Positions 6,577-14,190 are shown, counted from the first letter of the stretch. The stretch is 14,244 bases of DNA from RGIG9114 sp045592865 (GCA_045592865.1 JAZNVP010000045.1:1-14244), one strand, 5' to 3'. Made by a program: numbers and translations. The notes: a model not told the origin generated them from the sequence alone.

Positions 6577-8070
6577 TTATTTTAAATTCTGAATGCTTTT
6601 GTAGCAATCGCTCACCGAGGTTTCGATCTTGGCGGTTGCAGATTTCGTGTAAGCCACGCTTCCGCTTTTATACATGATCGGGATAAAGGGAAGTTCCGAA
6701 GAGAATGCTTCAAGAAATTCCTTGGGCGAGGTTTTATAGGTGTTGAAGTTTGAGTAAAGGTCCAAAATTGTTTGCGACGGTGAAAGCCCGAACTCCTTAT
6801 TTGTTAAAAGGTTCGAAAGACTTAAACTGTTTGTGAGCTTGGTCTCTCCGATATATAAATCATAGTCACCTGCGGCAACCGATGCTTTGAATTCATTGTA
6901 ACTCTTTCCGATAAGTTCGGTGTCAATACCTACCGATGAGAGCTGAGCCGAAAGGGTGGTAGCGAAAGCCTTTTTCTCACTGCTTTCCTCGGAATAAAGA
7001 ATTCTAAGTGTCACCTGTTTATCTTTATAATGAAGTTTTCCGCCTTTTTGGGTGGTAAACATTTTATCGAGCTTCAGTTCTGAAAGTTTAGCGTTATTTT
7101 TTGAGATGCTGTTAAGGTTAGTTCTTAAAATCTCATCGTTTTTAGGGAACAGAGGAAGCGATGTTTCAACCGAGGAAAGAAGGCTTCCCGACGAAACCGT
7201 GGCGCTTCGGTCGATGGCGGCAGAAACATACTGCCTAATTTTGCTCTCCGCCGCGGAGCCTGTTCCTGAAACTCCGAGGTAAACAAGGTTTGAGGTCGGA
7301 ACGCTTTCTGATTTGCAGAAGGTTCCAACGTAGGTTCCGAGAGAAAGGTCGGACGGGATAATATTAACGCTTCCCGTTTTAATTGCAAGGAAGAGTGAAT
7401 CGTTATCGGGAATAGGGTAGCAATTAAGTTTTTCAAAGGTAAAGTTTTTATATAAAAAATGATTTTTGTTAGCGGTTAAAACGGGGGTCTTTCCCGAATA
7501 TGATAAAATAAACCTGCCGCTTCCGATAGGGTTTGTCACGCCAGATGCCTTTTCGGCGATAGGAAAGTCAAGGCAGTTTTCTGCATATCTTGAGGGGGAA
7601 CCGAGCGTGAAAACAACAGAATTATCGCCGCTTTTTGATGCCGAGGCAATTTCGCCAAGTTTTTTAGGGAAATGACTGCCGCTGTTTTTAAGGGTGTTAA
7701 AAGAAAAAACAACGTCGTCGGGAGTAAGGCGGTTGCCGTTTGAAAAGAAAACGTTGTTCCTTAGCGTAACCGTAATTGCGGTTTCGGAACTGCGTTCGAT
7801 CTTTTCTGCAACGAGGCACTCTGCTTCAAACTGGTTATTAACCGTTACGAGACTGTCGTATATTAAAGGGAGCGCCGCGATATTTATGCTGCTGTAAGCC
7901 GTGAAGGGACTGAGGCTATCGTCCTCAACGTAAGGAATGGAAATACTGTTAAGGCCGGAAGTTTCTGTGCTCTGGTCGGGTAAGGAACTGTCGGAAAGGG
8001 GGGCTTCGGTTCTTTTGCAGGAAGAAAGCAACAGTAACAGACAAAGGCAAAGAGACATGATTTTTCGCAT
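6577..8070 (-). CDS. ABC transporter substrate-binding lipoprotein (peptide/oligopeptide-binding, family 5-like)
   Basis: A predicted extracellular lipoprotein, 497 residues, anchored by a lipid on Cys18. The N-terminus MRKIMSLCLCLLLLLSSC has a short basic end, a Leu-rich core and a lipobox LSSC. The mature part begins with a Ser/Thr-rich linker. It then shows the SBP family 5 pattern: an early 'LSPFTAYSSINIAALPLIYDSLV' type segment, then 'ITVTLRNNVFFSNGNRLTPDDVVFSFN' (about residues 125-152), and a C-terminal half with the AAIDR-like stretch and FIPIMY near the end. The family binds peptides, or sometimes nickel or other solutes; the ligand cannot be read here. No permease or ATPase gene is adjacent, so it is an orphan that either shares a transporter encoded elsewhere or acts as a sensor. 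The start at 8070 has a near-perfect AGGAGGTG ribosome binding site 6 bases upstream. pfkA follows 74 bases later with its own promoter. Confidence 0.88.
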   Translation of the reverse strand: MRKIMSLCLCLLLLLSSCKRTEAPLSDSSLPDQSTETSGLNSISIPYVEDDSLSPFTAYSSINIAALPLIYDSLVTVNNQFEAECLVAEKIERSSETAITVTLRNNVFFSNGNRLTPDDVVFSFNTLKNSGSHFPKKLGEIASASKSGDNSVVFTLGSPSRYAENCLDFPIAEKASGVTNPIGSGRFILSYSGKTPVLTANKNHFLYKNFTFEKLNCYPIPDNDSLFLAIKTGSVNIIPSDLSLGTYVGTFCKSESVPTSNLVYLGVSGTGSAAESKIRQYVSAAIDRSATVSSGSLLSSVETSLPLFPKNDEILRTNLNSISKNNAKLSELKLDKMFTTQKGGKLHYKDKQVTLRILYSEESSEKKAFATTLSAQLSSVGIDTELIGKSYNEFKASVAAGDYDLYIGETKLTNSLSLSNLLTNKEFGLSPSQTILDLYSNFNTYKTSPKEFLEAFSSELPFIPIMYKSGSVAYTKSATAKIETSVSDCYKSIQNLK

Positions 8071-8100
8071 ACGGCACCTCCTATAACAATAATCAAATTT

Positions 8101-8129
8101 AGTTTACCACATTTTCTTTATGAATTCAA
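8101..8129 (-). promoter_or_regulatory. Promoter of the substrate-binding lipoprotein gene
   Basis: On the minus strand, TTGAAT (8129-8124) has a 17-base spacer to TAAACT (8106-8101). A TG one base before the -10 (TGGTAAACT) gives an extended -10. Each hexamer matches the sigma-A consensus at 4 of 6 positions. The lipoprotein ATG is about 30 bases further on, with AGGAGGTG (plus-strand CACCTCCT, 8075-8082) between. Confidence 0.7.
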
Positions 8130-8162
8130 TGCGATTTACATTAAATAATTTTCAATAATCTA

Positions 8163-8191
8163 TTTAAATTCGCGCGAAAGTATGTTATACT
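8163..8191 (+). promoter_or_regulatory. Promoter of the lipid kinase-glgA-PFK-femAB-ispDF operon
   Basis: TTTAAA (8163-8168, 4 of 6 to TTGACA), 17-base spacer, TATACT (8186-8191, 5 of 6), preceded by TG in the extended -10 position (TGTTATACT). The predicted transcription start is near 8198. A 10-bp perfect palindrome TTCGCGCGAA (8169-8178) begins directly after the -35 box and could be an operator. This promoter and the minus-strand one at 8101-8129 together fill the 175-base divergent gap 8071-8245, in which I see no gene. Confidence 0.7.
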
Positions 8192-8245
8192 CATTATAAA
8201 ATAGGTTAGTTGTGTCATTTTTTATAAAGAGGCGATTTGATCGGT

Positions 8246-9196
8246 ATGAAACATATTTTCATAATAAACCCTGCCGCAGGTAAGGACAGGGAGAAAAAAT
8301 GGCTTTGCGACGCTATAGATGCGGCGGCAAAAAAGCTTAATATCGAAACCGAAAAGTATTTCACGCGCGGCGAGGGCGATGCGTATCTTTTTGCAAAAAA
8401 GGTTAAAGAATCGGGAGAAAAGGCAAGGCTTTATGCCTGTGGCGGTGACGGAACCTTAAACGAGGTGGTCAACGGCGTTGGAATAAGCGAAAACGTTTCG
8501 GTCGGTTGTGTTCCCTGCGGAACGGGTAACGATTTTGTTAAAAATTTCAGCGATAAATCGGCGTTTCTTGATATCGAAAAGCAACTGATGGGTGACGACG
8601 TGAAGATCGATCTCATTGAAACGATGGGAAAATATTCGGTTAATATATGCAACCTTGGTTTTGATGCCGACGTTGCGGGGGGAATGAAAAAGTTTAAAAG
8701 GCTTCCGCTTGTAAACGGCAGTATGGCTTACACAATGGCGGTTGTTGCGGGACTTATTAATAAGCTCGGCTTCAGGGCAAGTTTCGTTTTCGACGGAGAG
8801 AAAAAGTTTGAGCGCGATATAATGCTGATGGCAGTCGGTAACGGCATATGCTATGGCGGCGGTTATTACGGAACCCCTGAGGCAAAGATCGACGACGGTC
8901 TTTTAGACGTTTGCATCGTCAGAAAGATTTCAAAGCTCAAGATACTCGATCTTATAAAGGTTTATAAAAAAGGTAAACACGTAGGCAACGAAAAGCTTAA
9001 GGACATAATAGATTATTTTAGGTGCAAGACTGTTTTGGTTAAGGCGGAGAAACCTTTTAATCTTAGCTATGACGGTGAAATTGCCGTAACTGATGAGGCA
9101 GAAATCAAAATTATCGGCGGTGGGCTAAAGTTTTGCAACCCGCTGAAACTTAAGGAAAGGACAGAAAACAATGAAGATCTTGTATGCAAGTTCTGA
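8246..9196 (+). CDS. Diacylglycerol/lipid kinase (YegS/BmrU/DgkB family)
   Basis: Soluble or membrane-peripheral lipid kinase, 316 residues, the usual length for this family, which phosphorylates diacylglycerol or related lipids using ATP. Motifs: INPAAGK (7-13), GGDGT (66-70, the nucleotide-binding signature followed by LNEVVNG), PCGTGNDF (90-97), and later NLGFDADVA and GGGYYGTPEAKIDDGLLDV, all standard for the DAGK catalytic fold and its C-terminal sandwich. The start is chosen as ATG 8246 because the protein then begins MKHIFIINPAAGK as in relatives. A TTG at 8237 lies closer (4 bases) to the GAGG at 8229-8232, so the start is not certain. It is the first gene of the long operon; its end overlaps the glgA start by 26 bases, implying coupled translation. 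The exact lipid substrate is unknown. Confidence 0.9.
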   Translation: MKHIFIINPAAGKDREKKWLCDAIDAAAKKLNIETEKYFTRGEGDAYLFAKKVKESGEKARLYACGGDGTLNEVVNGVGISENVSVGCVPCGTGNDFVKNFSDKSAFLDIEKQLMGDDVKIDLIETMGKYSVNICNLGFDADVAGGMKKFKRLPLVNGSMAYTMAVVAGLINKLGFRASFVFDGEKKFERDIMLMAVGNGICYGGGYYGTPEAKIDDGLLDVCIVRKISKLKILDLIKVYKKGKHVGNEKLKDIIDYFRCKTVLVKAEKPFNLSYDGEIAVTDEAEIKIIGGGLKFCNPLKLKERTENNEDLVCKF

Positions 9197-10583
9197 GGCA
9201 CTTCCCTTTATCGCGTCGGGCGGTCTTGCCGACGTTGCTGGTTCGCTCCCAAAGGCTCTTCGCAATAAAAAAATAGCGTGTAGGGTGGTTGTTCCTTATT
9301 ATTCTACCATTCCCGAAGAAATGAAGCAGAAATGCAGATTTTTAAAAAGCTTTAACGTAAGTCTTGCCTGGAGAGAACAGTATTGCGGTGTTTACACTGC
9401 GAATATCGACGGTGTTGTTTATTACCTTCTCGATAACGAATACTATTTTTCGAGAGGAAGGCTTTACGGGGAATTCGATGACGGTGAGAGATTTGCGTTC
9501 TTCTCGAAAGCAATCTTAGAACTTATAAGACAGGTTGATTTTGTTCCTGATATTATTCACTGCAACGACTGGCAGACGGGACTTGTTCCGATTTTCCTTA
9601 ATGCATTATACCGCGGTGAAGAGAGATACAGATTTATAAAAACAGTGTTCACGATCCATAATATACAGTATCAGGGTCAGTTCCCTTACTTTTTCTACGA
9701 CGACGTTTTGGGACTTCCTAAGGAATATAAAAGGGTTGTTGATTATAACGGCGGAGTTAACGTGTTGAAGGGTGCTATGCAGGAAGCGGACAGAATTACC
9801 ACCGTTTCGGAGAGTTATGCGCGTGAGATAACGACCGCTGAATATGCATACGGGCTTGAAAATTTCATAAACGACAATAGCTTTAAGCTCAGAGGAATCG
9901 TTAACGGTTTAGATATCAAGCACTATAATCCCAGAGAGGATATGGCTATAACCAAAACCTTTTCCGAAAAGACACTGGCGGATAAGGAAATTAACAAGAA
10001 GGCGCTTTGCGAAAGCTTCTCTATTCCTTATGAAGAGGGAGTTCCCGTTATTGCAATGGTAACAAGACTTGTTGCGCCTAAGGGAATGGATACGGTGCTT
10101 TCGTCTTTTGAAGAACTTATGAATAGAAATGTTAAGTTTATTCTTCTCGGTTCGGGTGATGAGCACTACGAGAACTTCTTCAGGGATATGCAGAAAAAAT
10201 ATCCCGATAAGGTTGGTGTTTTCATCGGATTTTCACCCAAAACTGCAAAGGCGGTCTATGCGGGAGCAGATATCTTCCTTATGCCGTCACTGAGCGAACC
10301 CTGCGGTCTTGCGCAGCTCGTTGCGCTTCGCTACGGAACTATTCCGATAGTTCACGAAGCGGGAGGACTCAGAGATACCGTTAAGGACTACACTACCGAG
10401 GGCGGTAACGGTTTTTCATTTAAGGATACCGATAAGGGCGCTCTTTTGTGGGCGATGGATAATGCTGTCGCAACCTATCACAACAAGGATGAGTGGAAAA
10501 AACTTCAGATAGGTGCTATGACGGCGGACTATTCCTGGAATAAGTCGGCAGATAAATATATAGAGGTTTATAAAGAAATTTAA
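9171..10583 (+). CDS. glgA: Glycogen synthase (ADP-glucose type, GT5)
   Basis: Cytosolic GT-B glycosyltransferase that transfers glucose from ADP-glucose to the growing alpha-1,4-glucan. It has 470 residues, normal for GlgA. The start ATG at 9171 has AAGGAAAGGA at 9152-9161, 9 bases upstream, inside the end of the lipid kinase gene. Visible: N-terminal SSEALPFIASGGLADVAGSLPKAL, HCNDWQTGLVP in the starch-synthase catalytic domain, FTIHNIQYQGQF, VSESYA, then the C-terminal fold with VTRLVAPKGMD (Arg299 and Lys304, equal in spacing to E. coli Arg300/Lys305) and SEPCGLAQL (Glu376, equivalent of Glu377). The first motif departs from KTGGL: residue 15 is Ala, not Lys (see findings). No glgB, glgC, glgD or glgP gene is adjacent, so the rest of the glycogen pathway must lie elsewhere. 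Confidence 0.95.
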   Translation: MKILYASSEALPFIASGGLADVAGSLPKALRNKKIACRVVVPYYSTIPEEMKQKCRFLKSFNVSLAWREQYCGVYTANIDGVVYYLLDNEYYFSRGRLYGEFDDGERFAFFSKAILELIRQVDFVPDIIHCNDWQTGLVPIFLNALYRGEERYRFIKTVFTIHNIQYQGQFPYFFYDDVLGLPKEYKRVVDYNGGVNVLKGAMQEADRITTVSESYAREITTAEYAYGLENFINDNSFKLRGIVNGLDIKHYNPREDMAITKTFSEKTLADKEINKKALCESFSIPYEEGVPVIAMVTRLVAPKGMDTVLSSFEELMNRNVKFILLGSGDEHYENFFRDMQKKYPDKVGVFIGFSPKTAKAVYAGADIFLMPSLSEPCGLAQLVALRYGTIPIVHEAGGLRDTVKDYTTEGGNGFSFKDTDKGALLWAMDNAVATYHNKDEWKKLQIGAMTADYSWNKSADKYIEVYKEI

Positions 10584-10595
10584 AGGATGGGGAAG

Positions 10596-11819
10596 ATGGC
10601 AAAGAACATAATGGTTGCGCAGTCGGGCGGTCCTACTGTTGCTATAAATGCTTCACTTGCGGGGGTTATTGAGGGCGCGAAAAAGTATTTTCCGAACGCT
10701 AAGGTCTATGGCTCTCTTAACGGAATAGAGGGTGTTTTAAAGGAGAGGATAGTTTCTCTTGACAGTCAGGTTGACACAGAGGAAAAAATAAGTCTTTTAA
10801 AGCAGACACCTGCTATGGCTCTTGGTTCCTGCAGATATAAAATGCCGACCGACGAGAATGATCCCGTTTACGATAAGATCGACGAGACCTTCCAAAAATA
10901 TGACGTTGGAGTGTTTGTTTATATCGGCGGTAACGACAGTATGGATACTGTTTTAAGACTTAAGAAATACTTCGGCGAAAGAAACCGAGACGTTAAGGTT
11001 TTAGGTGTTCCGAAAACTATTGATAACGACCTTTTATGCACCGACCATACCCCCGGATTTGGTTCTGCCGCAAAGTATATTGCAACCACTATGAGTGAGA
11101 TCGCTTCCGACTGTTTTATTTACGATTTAGATGCGGTAACGATAGTTGAAATAATGGGCAGAAATGCAGGATTTTTAACAATGGCGGCGGCTATTCCCAC
11201 ATTCCTCGGTGAATATGCGCCTCAGCTTGTTTACCTTCCTGAGAGACCCGTTAACAAAGAAAAACTCATCGTAGACATTAAAAATGCGCTTAAAAAGGAC
11301 CGCGCAGTTATCGTGGCGGTTTCCGAAGGCGTAAAGACCGAGGACGGAGAATATCTTTCGGCGTCTATGCCCGACGCTTTCGGTCACAAGCAACTTTCGG
11401 GTGCCTCTAAGGTGCTTGAGAAGATGGTTAAGTCCGAAATAGGCTGCAAGGTGAGAAGCATAGAACTTAACACGCCTCAGAGGGCGGCGGCGCATATGGC
11501 TTCCGAAACCGATATCGAAGAGTCGTTTATGTTGGGCGAAAAGGCCGTTTTAGCGGCTTCGCAGGGCGAAAACGGTGTGGTTTCGGTTATCAAGAGGATA
11601 TCTGATGAGCCTTATGAGATAAAGATTGAAACCGAAGCGGTTGAAGGTATTGCGAATTTAGAAAAAAAGGTGCCCGATGAGTTTATAAACGAAGAGGGCA
11701 ATCATATAACCGAGGCGGCTTATAAATATATGGCGCCTCTGATCGCAGGTGAGAGGAAAATTACGTATAAAAACTCTTTACCCGCTAAATTTAAAATAGA
11801 CAACACAAAACTTATTTAA
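10596..11819 (+). CDS. Pyrophosphate-type 6-phosphofructokinase (PPi-PFK)
   Basis: PFK-family enzyme predicted to use pyrophosphate reversibly: fructose-6-phosphate + PPi to fructose-1,6-bisphosphate + Pi. It has 407 residues, longer than ATP-PfkA and typical of the PPi-type group. Motifs: QSGGPTVAINASLAG (9-23), GGNDSMDT (111-118) and PKTIDND (139-145) with catalytic Asp143. Lys140, in place of the Gly of ATP enzymes, and the third position of GGND/GGDD being followed by Asp are the usual marks of PPi use; ATP use cannot be wholly excluded from sequence. EIMGRNAGF and YLPERP follow. The start is ATG 10596, which has AAGG (10583-10586) 9 bases upstream; the in-frame ATG 10587 touches that site with no spacing. 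It is 12 bases after glgA and 9 before the FemAB-like gene. Confidence 0.9.
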   Translation: MAKNIMVAQSGGPTVAINASLAGVIEGAKKYFPNAKVYGSLNGIEGVLKERIVSLDSQVDTEEKISLLKQTPAMALGSCRYKMPTDENDPVYDKIDETFQKYDVGVFVYIGGNDSMDTVLRLKKYFGERNRDVKVLGVPKTIDNDLLCTDHTPGFGSAAKYIATTMSEIASDCFIYDLDAVTIVEIMGRNAGFLTMAAAIPTFLGEYAPQLVYLPERPVNKEKLIVDIKNALKKDRAVIVAVSEGVKTEDGEYLSASMPDAFGHKQLSGASKVLEKMVKSEIGCKVRSIELNTPQRAAAHMASETDIEESFMLGEKAVLAASQGENGVVSVIKRISDEPYEIKIETEAVEGIANLEKKVPDEFINEEGNHITEAAYKYMAPLIAGERKITYKNSLPAKFKIDNTKLI

Positions 11820-11828
11820 GGTGATGTA

Positions 11829-12887
11829 ATGGAGATATTAACAAAAGAAAAATACCACGAGTTTGTGGAGTTCGCAGAGAACCATAAGAACACAAGCTTC
11901 ACGCAGAGTTTGGAGTGGGCAGATCTAAAAGATTCTTGGGAGCGTGAAATTGTTGTCTCGCGAGGCGAAAATGGCGAAATAAAGGGCGCTATGCTTATTC
12001 TTATTCAGAAAATACCCGTTTTTAAAAGCGGATTTTTATATGCCCCCCACGGACCCATCTGTGATTTTTCGGATAAGGAGACCATAAGCGATCTTTTAGA
12101 GGGTGCAAAGGTGGTTGGTAAGAAATATAAGGGCTTTCTCTTTAAATGTGACCCCACTCTTTTGGAAACAGCAGAGGATGAGATAAAGAATTTCACCGAT
12201 CTTGGCTTTAAATATGAGCCCGGAAGAAAAGATTTTGAAACCATTCAGGTTCGCTTTAACTATGCGCTCACCGATATCGAGGGCAGAACTCCCGAAGAGG
12301 AGATAATGACCTTCACTCAGAAAACAAGATATAACATCAGGGTTGCAGAGAAGCATGGTGTTGAATGCAGAATTTGTGATAAATCGGCACTTCCCGATTT
12401 TTACCGCATCTTCAACGTTACCGCCGAAAGAGACAATTTTATCGTTCGTCCTATCGAATATTATGAAAAAATGATGGACTGCTTCGGCGATAAGATGCGA
12501 CTTTACCTTTGCTATTATAACGACACCTGCGTTTCGGGTGCGCTTTGTTGCCAGTATGCCAAGAAGACCTATTACGTTTTCGGCGCATCGGACAATCAGT
12601 ATAGAAACGTTATGCCCAACTACCTTATGCAGTGGAATATGATAAAATGGGCACTCGAGGGCGGATGCAGGGTCTATGACTTTTTAGGCATTCCCGTTAA
12701 TGCAGATCCCGAAAGCCCAATGATCGGTGTTTACCGCTTCAAGAAGGGCTTTAACGGAGAAATCCTCGGTTACGTTGGCGAGTTTGATTACGTTCTTAAC
12801 CCGTTTGTTAACGCATGTTTTAATTTTGCAACCAAGGCAAAAAAGAGATTTTACGCGATCTACAGAGCATTAAGAGGCAAAAAATAA
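11829..12887 (+). CDS. FemAB-family peptidoglycan bridge aminoacyltransferase
   Basis: Predicted cytosolic or membrane-peripheral transferase that adds an amino acid from aminoacyl-tRNA to the peptidoglycan precursor (lipid II or UDP-MurNAc-pentapeptide), as known for FemX/FemA/MurM. It has 352 residues and should have two GNAT-like subdomains. Seen: an N-terminal TSFTQSLEWADLK-type segment, LYAPHGPICD (about 65-75), TRYNIRVAEKHGVE in the middle, and the C-terminal block YDFLGIPVNADPESPMIGVYRFKKGFNGE that marks the family. The length is close to Weissella FemX (about 336) and below staphylococcal FemA (about 420), so the inserted coiled-coil arm is probably short or absent. ATG 11829 follows AAGGTGAT with good spacing, 9 bases after the PFK stop. 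The added amino acid and position in the bridge cannot be told from sequence. Confidence 0.88.
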   Translation: MEILTKEKYHEFVEFAENHKNTSFTQSLEWADLKDSWEREIVVSRGENGEIKGAMLILIQKIPVFKSGFLYAPHGPICDFSDKETISDLLEGAKVVGKKYKGFLFKCDPTLLETAEDEIKNFTDLGFKYEPGRKDFETIQVRFNYALTDIEGRTPEEEIMTFTQKTRYNIRVAEKHGVECRICDKSALPDFYRIFNVTAERDNFIVRPIEYYEKMMDCFGDKMRLYLCYYNDTCVSGALCCQYAKKTYYVFGASDNQYRNVMPNYLMQWNMIKWALEGGCRVYDFLGIPVNADPESPMIGVYRFKKGFNGEILGYVGEFDYVLNPFVNACFNFATKAKKRFYAIYRALRGKK

Positions 12888-12920
12888 CCCTTTCAAAATT
12901 AATGAAAAGCGGTGAAACAG

Positions 12921-13616
12921 TTGAAAAAGGCATTTGTTAGTGCGGTTATTCTTGCCGCCGGTGACAGCAGACGCTTCGGCGGCGGTAAACAGTTTTTAAA
13001 ACTATTCGGCAAAACGGTTATAGAGAGAAGTATTGAGGTATTTGAAAAGGCTTCCCTCTATGACGAGATAGTTATTGTCTGTAAACAAGAGGACATTTTT
13101 GCCATTCGCGATATTGCGGCATCAATGCGGCCGAAAAAACTTAAAACAATAGTGCCGGGGGGAAAAACACGAAGTGAGTCGGCACTGTGCGGAATAAATG
13201 CCGTGAGTTCAAAATGTGAATACATAGCCTTCCACGACGGAGCGCGTCCGCTGCTTACTCCTGAGGCTGCCGATAGGGTAGTGAATGATGCGTTCGAGCA
13301 TAAGGCGGCAATTTTAGCAGTTCCCGTGGGAGACACAATAAAGGTCTCACAGGACGGGTTCGTTAAGGACACGCCCGACAGAAAGAAGCTTTATGCCGCG
13401 CAGACGCCGCAGGTGTTTTTATATAACGAATACTGTTTTGCGCTTAAAGAGGCTATAATGACGGGCGCGGAACTGACCGATGACAGTCAGATCTTTGAAA
13501 GGCTCAAAAAGCAGGTTTATCTTTCCGAGGGAGAACGCGATAACATCAAGATAACCTATCCCGAGGACGAAGATTTTGCGAGAAGCGTTCTGAAACGGAG
13601 AGGGGAGACCATCTGA
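12921..13616 (+). CDS. ispD: 2-C-methyl-D-erythritol 4-phosphate cytidylyltransferase
   Basis: Cytosolic third step of the MEP isoprenoid pathway: MEP + CTP to CDP-methylerythritol + PPi. About 231 residues, the normal length. Motifs: SAVILAAGDSRRFGGGKQF (nucleotide-binding loop with Arg and Lys23), GGKTRSESALCGI, FHDGARPLL (HDGARP at 105-110), AVPVGDTIK, AAQTPQVF and TDDSQIFE. The start is uncertain: TTG 12921 has GGTGA (12911-12915), within AAAGCGGTGA, 5 bases upstream, while GTG 12912 gives three more residues but has no ribosome binding site. I prefer TTG. The next gene, ispF, overlaps by one base (TGATG), the classic ispD-ispF pair. Confidence 0.96.
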   Translation: MKKAFVSAVILAAGDSRRFGGGKQFLKLFGKTVIERSIEVFEKASLYDEIVIVCKQEDIFAIRDIAASMRPKKLKTIVPGGKTRSESALCGINAVSSKCEYIAFHDGARPLLTPEAADRVVNDAFEHKAAILAVPVGDTIKVSQDGFVKDTPDRKKLYAAQTPQVFLYNEYCFALKEAIMTGAELTDDSQIFERLKKQVYLSEGERDNIKITYPEDEDFARSVLKRRGETI

Positions 13617-14086
13617 TGAGAATAGGCTACGGATACGACGTTCACAGATTAACAGAGGGAAGAGATCTTATTTTAGGCGGCGTAAAAATTCCATTTGAAC
13701 TTGGTCTTTTAGGCCACTCCGACGCCGACGTTTTGGTTCACGCTATTATGGATAGCCTTCTCGGTGCGGCGGCGCTCGGGGATATCGGAAAGCATTTTCC
13801 CGATACCGACGAGAAGTATAAAGGGGCAGACAGCATAGAACTTCTTGTTAAGGTTTCCGCTCTTTTGAAGGAAAAAGGTTACAGGATAGGAAACGTTGAT
13901 TCGGTTATATGCGCACAAAAACCGAAACTGGCGCCCTTTATAGAAAAAATGAGAAAAAATATCGCAGATGCTATCGGAATTGATGTTGATAGGGTCAGCG
14001 TTAAGGCGACTACCGAAGAAAAACTCGGCTTTACGGGCGAAATGCTCGGAATGAGCGCAACGGCGGTATGCTTAATTGAAGAATAA
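13616..14086 (+). CDS. ispF: 2-C-methyl-D-erythritol 2,4-cyclodiphosphate synthase
   Basis: Cytosolic homotrimeric zinc enzyme that cyclises CDP-methylerythritol 2-phosphate to methylerythritol cyclodiphosphate with loss of CMP. It has 156 residues, exactly the usual size. The metal ligands Asp8 and His10 (GYDVHR) and His42 (in GHSDADVLVHAIMD) are present, as are the GDIGKHFPDTD segment and the C-terminal KATTEEKLGFTGE motif. The start ATG at 13616 overlaps the ispD TGA by one base, with GAGGGGAG 8 bases upstream. It is the last gene of the six-gene run. No intrinsic terminator with a T tract lies between its stop and the insertion sequence, so transcripts may run on into that element. Confidence 0.98.
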   Translation: MRIGYGYDVHRLTEGRDLILGGVKIPFELGLLGHSDADVLVHAIMDSLLGAAALGDIGKHFPDTDEKYKGADSIELLVKVSALLKEKGYRIGNVDSVICAQKPKLAPFIEKMRKNIADAIGIDVDRVSVKATTEEKLGFTGEMLGMSATAVCLIEE

Positions 14087-14133
14087 TAAAAATTCCCAAA
14101 GACAAAATGCACAAGTCCGTTAAAAACGGACAA

Positions 14134-14162
14134 TAGAAAAAAATACCCTCCTATGGTAGAAT
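14134..14162 (+). promoter_or_regulatory. Internal promoter of the insertion sequence
   Basis: TAGAAA (14134-14139, 4 of 6 to TTGACA), 17-base spacer, TAGAAT (14157-14162, 5 of 6 to TATAAT), with TG in the extended -10 position (TGGTAGAAT). The expected first base is A14169. The -10 lies on the left arm of the hairpin at 14147-14183, so transcripts from here would start just before the right arm. Confidence 0.6.
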
Positions 14163-14183
14163 GAAAGAAACTACCATAGGAGG
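14147..14183 (+). repeat. Perfect 13-bp hairpin sequestering the transposase ribosome binding site
   Basis: CCTCCTATGGTAG (14147-14159) is the exact reverse complement of CTACCATAGGAGG (14171-14183), with an 11-base loop. The right arm ends in AGGAGG (14178-14183), the ribosome binding site 7 bases before the transposase-like ATG at 14191. In any RNA containing both arms the site should be fully paired. It has no T tract of terminator type directly after the stem beyond AATTTTT, so a weak terminator role is possible but secondary. Confidence 0.85.
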
Positions 14184-14190
14184 AATTTTT

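Noticed and set aside
12902..12920. ATG 12902 as the start of ispD
   Set aside because: It is in a different frame from ispD.
14115..14131. Terminator after ispF
   Set aside because: The 7-bp dyad is followed by AATAGAAAAAAA, not a T tract, so it lacks the form of an intrinsic terminator on the plus strand.
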